Part shown: in pieces, positions 39,466 through 48,729 of the stretch
Position numbering within the stretch: position 1 is the stretch's first letter
Layout of the letters: every line of letters begins with the position of its first letter
Source: JAMLIN01 sp964476625
GTDB lineage: Bacteria; Pseudomonadota; Gammaproteobacteria; Burkholderiales; Burkholderiaceae_E
NCBI GenBank assembly: GCA_964476625.1
Contig: CAYZBJ010000010.1
Location: 1-64,000, forward strand
Direction of reading: 5' to 3'
DNA length: 64,000 nt
Translations under genes and position numbers: made by a program
The notes under the pieces: generated by a model
The model's input: only the letters and a program-made list of their open reading frames with translations
Told to the model about the DNA's origin: nothing
Database searches by the model: none

Positions 39466-40665
39466 ATGGGCCAGCGCTCGATGCGGCGACGCCTGCTGCT
39501 CGCCCTTGCCACGGCAGCCACGAGCTTTCCCGAGGGCCTCCCGATGGCCCGGGCAACCGGGCCGGACTACGCACCGGNNNNNNNNNNCATACGTCACTGG
39601 AACGCGGAAACGACGACGCCGGCCCGGTTGCCCGGGCCGGACTACGCACCGGTGCTGCCCGGTCACCGCCTGCGCTTTCCCCGCGACCACGGCATGCATC
39701 CGGCCTTTCGCATCGAATGGTGGTACATCACCGGCTGGCTGGAGGTGGTCGGCAGGCCGGCTGCCCCACCGGCCGGCGCCCGGCCCGCCGGGCCCTTCGG
39801 CTACCAGATCACCTTCTTCCGGGTCCGCAGTCGCCATGCGGCCGACAACCCCAGCCGCTTCGCGCCGCGCCAATTACTGCTCGCCCATGCGGCTGTCGCC
39901 GACCCCGCCCTCGGGCGCCTGCGCCACGACCAGCGAGCCTGGCGGGTCGGCGAACTCGCGAGCGTCGCCGCCGACGACACCCGGATCCGGCTCCCCGGCT
40001 GGCAACTGGTCCGCGAGGCCGACGACAGTTACCGGGCGGAAGTCGAGGCCGCCGGCTTCGGCTACGCGCTGCGGCTGGCGGCCGACGCACCGCCGGTCCT
40101 GCAGGGCGAGGACGGCTACTCGCGAAAGGGGCCCCGCCCCGAGCAGGCGAGCTACTACTACTCCCGCCCCGGACTGCGGGCCACCGGTACATTACGGACG
40201 GGCGACGAGCAGCACGAGGTCCGCGGCAGCGGCTGGCTCGATCATGAATGGTCGAGCGAACTGATGCCCGAGGACGCGCTGGGATGGGACTGGGCCGGCA
40301 TCGGGCTCGATGGCGGCGGCAGCCTGCTGGTCTTCCGGCTGCGCAATGCCGATGGCGGGCCGGTCCATTCGCACGGTCGCCTGCGTCTTCCCGACGGCCG
40401 CAGGATCGACGCCGTGCCGACGTTCGAAGCCCTGCGCTTCTGGGAGTCGCCCCGCACCGGAATCCGCTATCCGGTCGAATGGCGAGTGACGATGAACGAT
40501 AAATCGTTCTTGTTGATACCGCTATTCGATGACCAGGAGCTCGATGCCCGCGGCAGCTCGGGCACGGTGTACTGGGAAGGCGCGGTCAGCGCGAGCCTCG
40601 ACGGCCGGATCGTCGGCCGCGGCTACCTGGAGCTGACCGGCTACGGTGCCCGCATGGCGCTGTGA
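39466..40665 (+). CDS. Secreted CrtC/AttH-type lipocalin-like protein (interrupted by assembly gap)
   Basis: The product starts MGQRSMRRRLLLALATAATS, a likely signal peptide. The mature part carries GHRLRFPRDHGMHPAFRIEW, WWYITGWLEVV, YQITFFRVRS, GWLDHEWSSE, GWDWAGIGL and DGGGSLLVFRLR, typical of the carotenoid 1,2-hydratase/AttH lipocalin fold. As given it has 399 codons including ten Ns at 39578-39587. The segment GPDYAP is duplicated on both sides of the gap; removing the 75-bp duplicate leaves about 374 codons in frame, close to family size. It probably works with the upstream ABC transporter in the envelope. Confidence 0.85.
   Translation: MGQRSMRRRLLLALATAATSFPEGLPMARATGPDYAPXXXXIRHWNAETTTPARLPGPDYAPVLPGHRLRFPRDHGMHPAFRIEWWYITGWLEVVGRPAAPPAGARPAGPFGYQITFFRVRSRHAADNPSRFAPRQLLLAHAAVADPALGRLRHDQRAWRVGELASVAADDTRIRLPGWQLVREADDSYRAEVEAAGFGYALRLAADAPPVLQGEDGYSRKGPRPEQASYYYSRPGLRATGTLRTGDEQHEVRGSGWLDHEWSSELMPEDALGWDWAGIGLDGGGSLLVFRLRNADGGPVHSHGRLRLPDGRRIDAVPTFEALRFWESPRTGIRYPVEWRVTMNDKSFLLIPLFDDQELDARGSSGTVYWEGAVSASLDGRIVGRGYLELTGYGARMAL
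39578..39587. other. Assembly gap (10 N) flanked by duplicated sequence
   Basis: Ten N residues. The 19 bases before the gap recur exactly at 39634-39652. The segment between, 39588-39633, contains the inverse complement of the GC-rich stretch preceding the gap. This is what is expected when two contigs that overlap at a hairpin-forming GC-rich site were scaffolded without being merged. Confidence 0.9.
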
Positions 40666-40693
40666 TGCAGCCGCACCGCCAGGCGCAAGGCCG

Positions 40694-41002
40694 TCAGGGG
40701 TTGCGGAACCCGAAGCGGGCAAGCAGGCGTCCGGCAGCCTCGGAGCAATCGGCCACGACCCGCGCCGGCAGCCTGCGAACCAGGAAGGGCACGCCCATCA
40801 GGATCAGCGCGGCGTCGTCGGCCCAGCCGAAGACCAGCAGCATGTCGGGGATCAGGTCGAAGGGGCTGATGACGTAGAGCAGCAGCCCGAGGATCGCGAG
40901 CCGCATGCCTCGTGGGGTTTCGGGATGGCGCAGGGCATAGAGCAGCACCAGGCCTTCCCGGCCGACGGATTTGAGCAGCAGGCGCAAGCGGATGAGCCAC
41001 AT
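40694..41002 (-). CDS. YkvA/DUF1232 family small membrane protein
   Basis: A 102-aa protein with the DUF1232 core LLLYVISPFDLIPDMLLVFG followed by WADDAALILMGVPFLVRRLP. One or two hydrophobic segments indicate membrane attachment. The family function is not established. The ribosome site AGGAGG lies directly before the ATG at 41002, the strongest in this region. It lies 45 bp downstream of gspF on the same strand but faces the preceding lipocalin gene, and may be read from the gsp operon. Confidence 0.85.
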   Translation of the reverse strand: MWLIRLRLLLKSVGREGLVLLYALRHPETPRGMRLAILGLLLYVISPFDLIPDMLLVFGWADDAALILMGVPFLVRRLPARVVADCSEAAGRLLARFGFRNP

Positions 41003-41047
41003 GGAGGAACCTCCTTTTCGCCACCTGGCCGCCTGCCGAACCCCGGA

Positions 41048-42256
41048 TCAGGCGACCAGCTGGTTGATCTCGATGATCGGCAGCATCACGGCAAGCACGA
41101 TCAACAGGACGATGATACCCATGACCAGGATCAGCAGGGGCTCGAGGATGCTCGTCAGGGCGAGCGCCCGCCTCTCGGTCTCCTGCGAGAGGGTCGTGGC
41201 GGCCCGTTCGAGCATTTCGGACAGGTCGCCGGTTGCCTCGCCGCTGGCGATCATGTGCACGAGCATGGGTGGAAACTGCTTGCCGGCCGCCAGCGCCCGA
41301 GCCAGTGGCGCACCCTCCCGCACCCGGGATATGGCGTCTTCGACATTGGATTTCAAGGCATCGTTCGACAGGGTCTGGGCGCCTGCTTCGAGTGCGCGGA
41401 TCAGGGGCACCCCGGCGCTCGAGAGGATCCCGAGCGTGGAAGCGAAGCGCGCGGTGTTCATGCCGCGCACCAGGCGCCCCGCGACCGGGAGATCGAGCAG
41501 GCGGCGATGGAAGGCGAGCCGCGCGGTGGGCGCGCGCAGCGACAGGCGAAACGCGATCACCCCGAGCACCAGCGCCCCCAGCAGCCAGATCCCGTAGTCG
41601 CGCACGAAGTCCGACAACGCGATCATCCCGACGGTCAGGCCGGGCAACTCCTGCTGGGTCTGTTCAAACACGCCGACCACCTGCGGGACCACGTAGGTGA
41701 GCATCGCGATGATGACGGTCACCGCCACCAGGGTCACGATCAGCGGATAGATGAAGGCGAAGATGACCTTCTGCGACAAGGTCGAGCGCGCTTCGACATA
41801 GTCGGCGAGCCGGCCCATGACGAGGCCGAGGTCACCCGACTGCTCGCCGGCGGCGACCAGCGCCCGATAGACATCCGGGAAGTCGCGCGGGTATTTCTCG
41901 AGCACTTGCGACAGGGTCTGGCCGGCGACGACGTCGCTGCGGATCGCCGCGAAGCGCTCGCGGGCCACCCGCCGCTCGGCCTGTTCGGCCACCGACGACA
42001 GGGCCCGCTCGAGCGGCAACCGGGCGAGCAGCAGGCTGGCGAGCTGGCGGGTCGCCAGGGTGAGTTCCATCGTGCGCAGCCGGCCCCCGCGCACGGCGCC
42101 GCCCGCCGACTGCACCGCCTGCAGGGTGCTCAGCTCGAGCGGCGTCAGGCCGCGGTCGCGCAACAGGGAGCGGGCATGGCGCGGCGAGTCGGCATCGATG
42201 ACGCCGCGCTCGATCCGCCCACCGGCATCAGCCGCCTCGAAACGGTAGGCGGGCAT
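41048..42256 (-). CDS. gspF: Type II secretion inner-membrane platform protein GspF
   Basis: Polytopic platform protein that contacts GspE and GspL. Of 402 aa, the N-terminal MPAYRFEAADAGGRIERGVI block and two GspF domains are seen (about 70-190 and 270-395). Three hydrophobic helices include IFAFIYPLIVTLVAVTVIIA and ILVMGIIVLLIVLAVMLPII. Typical motifs such as YPRDFPDVYRALVAAGEQSG and PPMLVHMIASGEATGDL are present. The ATG overlaps the gspE stop by one base. It is the last gene of gspGHIJKLMNDEF. Confidence 0.95.
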   Translation of the reverse strand: MPAYRFEAADAGGRIERGVIDADSPRHARSLLRDRGLTPLELSTLQAVQSAGGAVRGGRLRTMELTLATRQLASLLLARLPLERALSSVAEQAERRVARERFAAIRSDVVAGQTLSQVLEKYPRDFPDVYRALVAAGEQSGDLGLVMGRLADYVEARSTLSQKVIFAFIYPLIVTLVAVTVIIAMLTYVVPQVVGVFEQTQQELPGLTVGMIALSDFVRDYGIWLLGALVLGVIAFRLSLRAPTARLAFHRRLLDLPVAGRLVRGMNTARFASTLGILSSAGVPLIRALEAGAQTLSNDALKSNVEDAISRVREGAPLARALAAGKQFPPMLVHMIASGEATGDLSEMLERAATTLSQETERRALALTSILEPLLILVMGIIVLLIVLAVMLPIIEINQLVA

Positions 42257-43695
42257 CAGTCGCGGGTAACGCGGATTACCTCGTCGAGCGAGGTAATGCC
42301 GTCGCGCACCCAGCGCTGGCCGTCGGCGCGCATCGTCACCAGACCGCTGGCGATCGCGGCGGCGCGGATCTCGGACTCCGGCGCACCGCGATGGATCTGG
42401 GCGCGGATGTCGTCGTTGACCGCCAGCAATTCATAGACGCCGGAGCGCCCGGTGAAGCCGCTGTTGCTGCAGGCGGCGCAGCCGACCGCCCGCCAGCCGC
42501 CGGCGACCGGATCTTCCTGGCGGCACTGCGTGCACAGCCTGCGCACCAGGCGCTGGCCGACCACGCCGAGCAGCGAGGACGACAACAGGAAGGGCTCGAT
42601 CCCCATGTCGATCAGGCGGGTGATGGCGGAGACGGAATCGTTGGTGTGCAGGGTCGCCAGCACGAGGTGGCCGGTGAGCGAGGCCTGTACCGCGATCTGC
42701 GCGGTCTCGAGGTCGCGGATCTCGCCGATCATGATGACGTCGGGATCCTGGCGCAGGATCGAGCGCAGGGCCTTGGCGAAGCTCATGTCGATGCGGGCAT
42801 TGACCTGGGTCTGGCCGATACCGTCGAGGTCGTACTCGATCGGGTCCTCGACGGTCAGGATGTTCGTGGTGTCGGAGTCGAGACGCCCGAGCGCGGCGTA
42901 AAGGGTCGTCGTCTTGCCCGAGCCGGTCGGCCCGGTCACCAGCACGATGCCGTGCGGCTGGTGCACCAGCTTGTCGAAGGCAACCAGGGTCTTCGCACCC
43001 ATGCCGAGCTTGCCGAGGTCGAGCCGTCCGGCCTCCTTGTCGAGCAGCCGCAGTACCGCGCGCTCGCCATGGCCGGTAGGCAGGGTCGAGACCCGGACGT
43101 CGACCGGCCGGCCGCCGATGCGCAGGGTGATCCGACCATCCTGCGGCAGGCGCTTCTCGGCGATGTCGAGCTGCGCCATGATCTTGATCCGCGAGATCAG
43201 GGCCGCGTGCAGTTCACGCCGCGGCCGGACCACGTCGCGCAGGGTCCCGTCGACCCGGAAGCGGACCAGCGAATAGGTCTCGAAGGGCTCGATATGGATG
43301 TCGGACGCACCGTCGCGACTCGCCTGGGTGAGCAGCGCGTTGATCATCCGGATGATCGGCGCGTCGTCCTCGGCTTCGAGCAGGTCCTCGATCTTGGGGA
43401 TGTCCTGCATCAGCCGCGAGAGGTCGAGGTCGCTCGCGACCTCGTCGGCAACGCTCGCCGCGCTGCCCTCCTGCGACGAATAGGCACGCGAGATCGCGGC
43501 AGCGAGTTCGTCGGCCGGCTTCTCGACAGTGACCAACCGCAGCGGCAGGGTCCGCGCCAGCTCGGCGATCGCCGCGCGCGGCGTGCGATCGCCGACCCAG
43601 ACCTCGACCACGTCGCCGGTCACGCCCGCGACCAGCAACTGGTGAGTGCGGGCGAAACCGAAAGGGACGTAGCGCGAAGGCGAAACGACCGACAT
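42256..43695 (-). CDS. gspE: Type II secretion ATPase GspE
   Basis: Cytoplasmic hexameric ATPase that powers pseudopilus assembly. The 479-aa protein has a short N1E-like domain. Then follow DIHIEPFETYSLVRFRVDGT, Walker A GPTGSGKTTTLYAALG, the Asp box TVEDPIEYDLDGIGQTQVN, Walker B DPDVIMIGEIRDLETAQIAV and the His box LHTNDSVSAITRL. The zinc-binding tetracysteine motif is present as CTQC and CAAC around residue 400. It begins eight bases after the gspD stop. The length is slightly under the usual 490-520 because the N-terminal domain is short. Confidence 0.96.
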   Translation of the reverse strand: MSVVSPSRYVPFGFARTHQLLVAGVTGDVVEVWVGDRTPRAAIAELARTLPLRLVTVEKPADELAAAISRAYSSQEGSAASVADEVASDLDLSRLMQDIPKIEDLLEAEDDAPIIRMINALLTQASRDGASDIHIEPFETYSLVRFRVDGTLRDVVRPRRELHAALISRIKIMAQLDIAEKRLPQDGRITLRIGGRPVDVRVSTLPTGHGERAVLRLLDKEAGRLDLGKLGMGAKTLVAFDKLVHQPHGIVLVTGPTGSGKTTTLYAALGRLDSDTTNILTVEDPIEYDLDGIGQTQVNARIDMSFAKALRSILRQDPDVIMIGEIRDLETAQIAVQASLTGHLVLATLHTNDSVSAITRLIDMGIEPFLLSSSLLGVVGQRLVRRLCTQCRQEDPVAGGWRAVGCAACSNSGFTGRSGVYELLAVNDDIRAQIHRGAPESEIRAAAIASGLVTMRADGQRWVRDGITSLDEVIRVTRD

Positions 43696-43703
43696 CGGAC
43701 GCC

Positions 43704-46187
43704 TCAGTTGATCATCGGGAAGGTCGGGTCGTCGAACGCCGGCCTCGCCGGAGCGGGGTCACGATCGCTCCCGGACCGGCGACGTTCCGGCTCGACCGCC
43801 CCCGACCGGCTCGCCGCATCGGAACCACCGAGCTGGCGACCGGCGCCCAGCGGCACCACCACTTCGTTGGGCGCATGGCGCACCACCCCTTCGCGCATCT
43901 GCTGCTCGGCCCGGCGGCGCTGCTCGGCTGCCCGATCGAGATCGGGCGAGAGGCTTTGCGGGCCGGTGTCGGGCGGCGTCTTGCCATCGGGGCCGGGCCG
44001 CGGCCCCAGCGGCGGCAGGACATTGCCGCCCATCTGCGGCAGCGCCCAGTGCTCGGGCAGGCCGCCGTCGCCACGCAGCCGCCGGATGTAGTCGTAGCGC
44101 CCCAGGGTCACGTCGTGCGCGCTCGCCTGGTCGCGGACGATGACCGGGCGCAGGAACACGAGGAGGTTGGTCTTGACCCGCCGACGCGAGTCGTAGCGAA
44201 ACAGCTGGCCGAGGAAGGGAACATCGCCGAGGCCGGGGACCTTGTCCTCGCCGCCCTCGATGCGCTCCTCGATCAGGCCGCCGAGCACGATCACCTGGCC
44301 ATCGTCGACGAGCACGTTCGATTCGATCGACCGCTTGTTGGTGACGATGCCCGCCGCGAGCTGGGTGCTTTGCACGCTGGAGACTTCCTGGAAGATCTGC
44401 AGCTTGACGGTGCCCGATTCGGACACCTGCGGCCGCACCCGCAGGGTCGTGCCGACATCCTGGCGCTCGATGGTCTGGAACGGGCTGACCGCGCCCTGCC
44501 CCGCGCCGGTATTGGTGTACTGGCCGGTCACGAACGGCACGTTCTGGCCGATGATGATCCGCGCTTCCTCGTTGTCGAGGGTCAGCAGGTTCGGCGTCGC
44601 GAGCACGTTGGCCTGTCCCTCGGATTCCAGCGCGCGCGCGAGCAGGCCGAGGTTGAGCACCGGCACCTCGACGCCGCCGATGGTCACGTTGGTGCGCCCG
44701 CGCACGATGCCGAGGTTGAGGCCGCCGCCGGCGCTGGTGATGTCGGTGGTGGCGCCGATGATGCTGCCGGCACCGTCGAGATTGGTGAAGTTGGTGCCGC
44801 CGATGGCGCGGGTCCTGCCGTCCGGGGCGTTGAGGAACTGCCACTGGATGCCCATCTCGGCGGCCGTCTCGGCATTGACCTCGACGATCAGCGACTCGAT
44901 GTAGACCTGGGCGCGGCGCACGTCGAGCTGGTCGATGACCTTGCGCAGGTTGCGATAGACCGGCTCGGGTGCCGTGATGATCAGCGAGTTGGTGCTCGGG
45001 TCGGCGGCAATGATCGCCCCGCCGGCCTTGATCGCGATCGGTGCCCCCGCCTGCCCGCCGTCGTTCGACAACGGGGTCGTCTGGATGGAAGAGGTTCCGC
45101 CCGAACCCGGGAACGAACCCCCGCCGATCCCCATGCCGGAATCGCCCATCATGGTCGAGGCCTGGCCGATGCTGTCCTGCACCGTGGTGCTGCCCTGGCC
45201 GCCCTGGCCACCGAGCACGCCCGACAGGGTGCGGGCGAGCTTGGTCGCCTCGGCATTGCGCAGGTAGACGACGTGGATGTTGCCGCCATTGGCCTCCGGC
45301 TGGTCGAGCTGGCCGATGAGCGATTTCGCCAGCCTGATGTTGGCGGCGCTGGAGGCCCGCACGAGGATCGCGTTGGTACGCGGATCGGCGAGCACGATCA
45401 CCCGCTGGCCCGGATCGTTCGCTCCGGGGCCCGCTGCCTGGGCGCCGCCGCCCTGGCCCCCGGCTCCGCCGCCACCACTGCCGCCGAGCAGGTGGTTGAC
45501 CGCCACCGCGACGTCCGAGGCGATCGCATGCTTGACCGGCACCACCTCGACCTGGCGGGTGCTGGGGTTGTCCAGGGTCGCGATGATGCGGGCGATGCGC
45601 TGCAGGTTGCTCGCGTAGTCGGTCACGACCAGCGAGTTGTTGTTCGGGTAGGCGTTGATCGTGTTGTTGGGCGCGATCAGGGGTCGCAGCACCGGCACCA
45701 GGTTGGTCGCCGACTCGTAGTTGAGCCGGAAGATCTGGGTCACCACCTGGTCGCCGCCGGCGGCGGGCTGGCGGCCCGCGGTCACCGGCCCGGACTGCAG
45801 CTTGGCTTCGGCCTCGGGCACCACCTTCGACAGGTCGCCGCTGTCGACGATCGCGAAGCCCTGTACCCGCAGGGCGCTCTGGAGCATCTGGTAGGCGCGC
45901 GCCTTGCTGACCGGTCCCGGCGTCTCGAGGGTGAGCTTGCCACGGACCCGCGGATCGATGATGAAGGTGCGGTCGAGCAGGTGCCCGAAGGCGCCGATCA
46001 CCGAATCGACATCGGCGTCACGGAAATTGAGGGTGATTCCCTCGCCGTTCTGGGCGTGGGCAAGCCTTGGCGCCGGGAGGGCCAGGATGACTGCGACCAG
46101 GGCGACGGCCAGGGCACACACCAGGCCGCGGGCCGGTCGGCGATGCGGGAGGCAGCTGTTTCGAGGGGCGCGATGAAAAACGATCAT
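43704..46187 (-). CDS. gspD: Type II secretion outer-membrane secretin GspD
   Basis: Forms the multimeric outer-membrane channel. The 827-aa product starts MIVFHRAPRNSCLPHRRPAR with a signal peptide ending about AHAQNG. An N0 domain (ITLNFRDADVDSVIGAFGHL) and N1-N3 domains follow, one interrupted by a Gly-rich loop. The secretin core includes VYIESLIVEVNAETAAEMGI, NVLATPNLLTLDNEEARIII and IGQNVPFVTG. The C-terminal 100 residues are Pro/Arg-rich, without an obvious pilotin motif. ATG 46187 overlaps the gspN stop (ATGA) and gives the best signal peptide. Confidence 0.95.
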   Translation of the reverse strand: MIVFHRAPRNSCLPHRRPARGLVCALAVALVAVILALPAPRLAHAQNGEGITLNFRDADVDSVIGAFGHLLDRTFIIDPRVRGKLTLETPGPVSKARAYQMLQSALRVQGFAIVDSGDLSKVVPEAEAKLQSGPVTAGRQPAAGGDQVVTQIFRLNYESATNLVPVLRPLIAPNNTINAYPNNNSLVVTDYASNLQRIARIIATLDNPSTRQVEVVPVKHAIASDVAVAVNHLLGGSGGGGAGGQGGGAQAAGPGANDPGQRVIVLADPRTNAILVRASSAANIRLAKSLIGQLDQPEANGGNIHVVYLRNAEATKLARTLSGVLGGQGGQGSTTVQDSIGQASTMMGDSGMGIGGGSFPGSGGTSSIQTTPLSNDGGQAGAPIAIKAGGAIIAADPSTNSLIITAPEPVYRNLRKVIDQLDVRRAQVYIESLIVEVNAETAAEMGIQWQFLNAPDGRTRAIGGTNFTNLDGAGSIIGATTDITSAGGGLNLGIVRGRTNVTIGGVEVPVLNLGLLARALESEGQANVLATPNLLTLDNEEARIIIGQNVPFVTGQYTNTGAGQGAVSPFQTIERQDVGTTLRVRPQVSESGTVKLQIFQEVSSVQSTQLAAGIVTNKRSIESNVLVDDGQVIVLGGLIEERIEGGEDKVPGLGDVPFLGQLFRYDSRRRVKTNLLVFLRPVIVRDQASAHDVTLGRYDYIRRLRGDGGLPEHWALPQMGGNVLPPLGPRPGPDGKTPPDTGPQSLSPDLDRAAEQRRRAEQQMREGVVRHAPNEVVVPLGAGRQLGGSDAASRSGAVEPERRRSGSDRDPAPARPAFDDPTFPMIN

Positions 46188-46978
46188 GCTCCGATCTTGA
46201 TGATTGTTCGGTCGCCGACACGCCGGCCGATCATTCCGAGGAAGGCATCCAGGCGCTGCCTTTCGGACTCGTCGGCAGACGCCTCGGCATCGAAGCGCAC
46301 ACCTGCCCGGGCATCCCATGTGCCCTTGCCGGCAAGCCTGAGCGGGCCCTGCAGGGTCTGGATCGCCAATGCGGCCCGGCCGCCATCGCCGCTCACCTCG
46401 ATCCGGTAGTCGCCCAGGGGGCGCACCGGGGTCAGCGCCGAAGCCATGCCACGCAGGTCGATCTCGGCCTTGCCCTCGAACCCGTTCTCGCGAAACACCA
46501 GTCCGTCCCACCGGAGCTCGAGCGAACCGGCTGGCCTGATTGTATTCCACGGCGACCCGAGCCGGCCCAGATCGACGCTCGGCAACGCCAGGCGGCCCGC
46601 ATCGACCCGCAACTCGCCGACGTGGCCCGACAGGCGGACGGTGTCGGACATCCCGACGAGCTGGACCTGCGCATCGACCAGGCCGAAGACCAGCGGCAAC
46701 TTGCGCAACGCCCAGGACAGGCGCCCCGGCACCGCCACGCCGGGCAGCACCGGCGAGCCGGCCGCCTCGGCGGCCTCGAGCGAGGCGACATCGACGAAGA
46801 CCAGCCGGCCGCTGCCGTTCCAGATCGAGCCATCGGCCTCGGTCAGCGCGACCCGGCCATTGCTTGCCGCTCGCAGCGCCACATCGGCGAGGCTCGCCGG
46901 CGCGAACGCCGCCAGGGCAAGCGCCGCGGCCAGGACGCCGGCCACCGCGGCGACCAGCCAGATCCGGGTCGGCCTCAA
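46184..46978 (-). CDS. gspN: Type II secretion protein GspN
   Basis: Accessory inner-membrane/periplasmic component present in a subset of T2SS. The 264-aa protein has one N-terminal transmembrane helix (IWLVAAVAGVLAAALALAAF). The rest looks periplasmic, with the family pattern DGSIWNGSGRLVFVD and LGDYRIEVSGDGGRAALAIQ. It overlaps gspM upstream and gspD downstream by four bases each. Its exact role in secretion is not settled; position in the operon supports the call strongly. Confidence 0.9.
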   Translation of the reverse strand: MRPTRIWLVAAVAGVLAAALALAAFAPASLADVALRAASNGRVALTEADGSIWNGSGRLVFVDVASLEAAEAAGSPVLPGVAVPGRLSWALRKLPLVFGLVDAQVQLVGMSDTVRLSGHVGELRVDAGRLALPSVDLGRLGSPWNTIRPAGSLELRWDGLVFRENGFEGKAEIDLRGMASALTPVRPLGDYRIEVSGDGGRAALAIQTLQGPLRLAGKGTWDARAGVRFDAEASADESERQRLDAFLGMIGRRVGDRTIIKIGA

Positions 46979-47469
46979 CGGGCGCCCTCGCCGGCCTGTA
47001 CGCTCAGGCGAGCGGCGACGTAGCCGTCACGCGGATCGCGGGTGAGCTTGGCGTCGATGACCCGGACCCGGGACTCGCGCACCGCCAGGGCCACCCAGTC
47101 GATCCAGGCAGCGAACGGCACCGACGGAAAGCGCAGGTCGTAGCGGTCGCCCCGCTGCTCGATCTGGACGCCACCGGCGAGCCCGGCCGCCGCCAGCGAC
47201 TTCTCGAGCGATGCCCGCACCGAGCCGCTGACCGGCCCGGCGCCGGCGACCGATTCGAGGGCGCGTGCTTCGTCGAGCATCGAGGCCATCCGGGCGAGTT
47301 CGGCGCGCTGCGCCGGCAGTTCCTGCGCGAGCCGCTGGCGCCCCACCCAGGCCGGCTCGAACGCGAGCAGCCAGACGAGCGCGACCAGCAGGACTGCCGC
47401 CCCGCCCACGAGGATCCGGCGCTCGCGCGGCGGGCGCTCGCGCCACCAGCCCAGGAATGTCTCGAGCAT
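46975..47469 (-). CDS. gspM: Type II secretion protein GspM
   Basis: Bitopic inner-membrane protein that pairs with GspL. Of 164 aa, the N-terminus METFLGWWRERPPRERR-like block (written MLETFLGWWRERPPRERRIL) precedes the helix VGGAAVLLVALVWLLAF. The periplasmic part has a ferredoxin-like pattern ending FAAWIDWVALAVRESRVRVI, typical of GspM. It overlaps gspN by four bases and follows gspL after nine. The Arg-rich pre-helix agrees with an N-in orientation. Confidence 0.92.
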   Translation of the reverse strand: MLETFLGWWRERPPRERRILVGGAAVLLVALVWLLAFEPAWVGRQRLAQELPAQRAELARMASMLDEARALESVAGAGPVSGSVRASLEKSLAAAGLAGGVQIEQRGDRYDLRFPSVPFAAWIDWVALAVRESRVRVIDAKLTRDPRDGYVAARLSVQAGEGAR

Positions 47470-47478
47470 CGATGCCTC

Positions 47479-48729
47479 CTAGAGCGCCGAAACGGTGGCG
47501 ACCGGCTCGCCGGGTTGGGAGAAATCGATCTTCAGGCCGTTGCGTCGGCCAGCCTGCTCCATCTGCTGGCGAACGCTGGCCGCCTGCACCAGGGTCGGCA
47601 GGAAATGCACCACCAGTCGTCCGTCGCGGTACTCGGTGCCGGTCACCGCGCCGGCGGCCTGGGGGCCGAGCGCCTGGGCGAAGCGCGCCAGCAGGGGCAC
47701 GAAGTCGGCCGGCCCGCTCTGGCCGGCGCGAGCCCGCAGGCCCGCGAGTTCGCGTTCCGTCTGCAGCACCGGATCGACGACCACCGGCACCCGCGGGAAG
47801 GCCTCCCGGAAGCTGCGCTCGAGCGAGGCCCGCATGCGCTGGCTCTCGCTGCGCATCTGGTACCAGTGCAGGTTCAGCCCGACCAGGAAAGCCAGCAGCA
47901 CCGCCACCGCCCAGCCCGCCGGCCAGCGCCAGGTGCGCCAGTCGACGTCGGCCAGGCGACGCCCCAGTCCACTGCCCTCGCGGCCGGCCAGCAGGTCGAT
48001 GCCATCGTCGCCCGGCGCCTCGAGCGGCTCGATCGCCAATGTCGCACCGGCTCGCGCCGCCGCCGCGGCCAGCGGCCGGCTCCAGTCCTCGTCGGCCACA
48101 TGGGCGACGAGCCGATCGGGCGGCGGTTCCTCGCGCTGCAGGGCGCGCTGCGCGAGCAGCGCATCGAGCGCCAGGGCCCGGCCACGGGAGTCCTCCGATG
48201 CCGGCCAGCCGATGCCTTCGTAGCGGCCGGTGCGCAGCGCGATGCCGTCGCCGATGCACACCAGCGAATCGGCCCCCGGCTGCATCGGCATCGCCAGCTG
48301 CCCCGGGACGGCCCGGGTCACGCGCAGGCCGCGGCGCTCGAAGGCGCCGAGCACGAACTCGAACCAGCTGCGATCGATGACCGCGACCGGCCGCATGCCG
48401 TCGGCCAATGTCGGACCCGGGGCGAACAGGCAGGATTGCGGATCCTGCAGCAGGCGGTCCTCGAGCACGTTCGGCAGGGCACGTCGCAGCCTGGCGCCGG
48501 CCAGCGGAGGCAGCTTCGCGGGCAGCAGGTTGACGTCGCGTGCATCGAACACCAGCCGCAGCGAACGCAGCTTGGGCAGCGCATCGAGGCTCGAGGCCTG
48601 GACCACGAGCCCGTCCGGGCCGGCGATCCCGAGCAGCAGGCGCGGTTCGGTCGCGAACGCCCGCTCGCCGACCGAGCGCGGCGGAATCCATACGACCGCT
48701 TCGCCGCGCTTCAGAGCCGATACTGCCAT
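47479..48729 (-). CDS. gspL: Type II secretion protein GspL
   Basis: Actin-like cytoplasmic domain that binds GspE, one transmembrane helix and a periplasmic ferredoxin-like domain. At 416 aa it begins MAVSALKRGEAVVWIPPRSV. The block RLRRALPNVLEDRLLQDPQS is the family hallmark (PxxxED); WAVAVLLAFLVGLNLHW (about 270-287) is the helix. The periplasmic end LVVHFLPTLVQAASVRQQME resembles other GspL. It overlaps gspK by 19 bases. All assignments rest on motif and operon position. Confidence 0.93.
   Translation of the reverse strand: MAVSALKRGEAVVWIPPRSVGERAFATEPRLLLGIAGPDGLVVQASSLDALPKLRSLRLVFDARDVNLLPAKLPPLAGARLRRALPNVLEDRLLQDPQSCLFAPGPTLADGMRPVAVIDRSWFEFVLGAFERRGLRVTRAVPGQLAMPMQPGADSLVCIGDGIALRTGRYEGIGWPASEDSRGRALALDALLAQRALQREEPPPDRLVAHVADEDWSRPLAAAAARAGATLAIEPLEAPGDDGIDLLAGREGSGLGRRLADVDWRTWRWPAGWAVAVLLAFLVGLNLHWYQMRSESQRMRASLERSFREAFPRVPVVVDPVLQTERELAGLRARAGQSGPADFVPLLARFAQALGPQAAGAVTGTEYRDGRLVVHFLPTLVQAASVRQQMEQAGRRNGLKIDFSQPGEPVATVSAL

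Noticed and set aside
37367..39649. Long minus-strand frame opposite the FtsX permease, crossing the N gap
   Set aside because: It contains undetermined bases and low-complexity charged sequence; the permease on the plus strand has clear membrane segments.
40495..40508. AACGATAAATCGTT palindrome in the lipocalin gene as a regulatory site
   Set aside because: It lies deep inside coding sequence with no associated promoter or following gene; chance is the simplest explanation.
43875..46409. 844-codon plus-strand frame opposite gspD
   Set aside because: Composition is typical of a shadow frame (Arg, His, Gly, Asp rich), with no motif; gspD on the other strand is certain.
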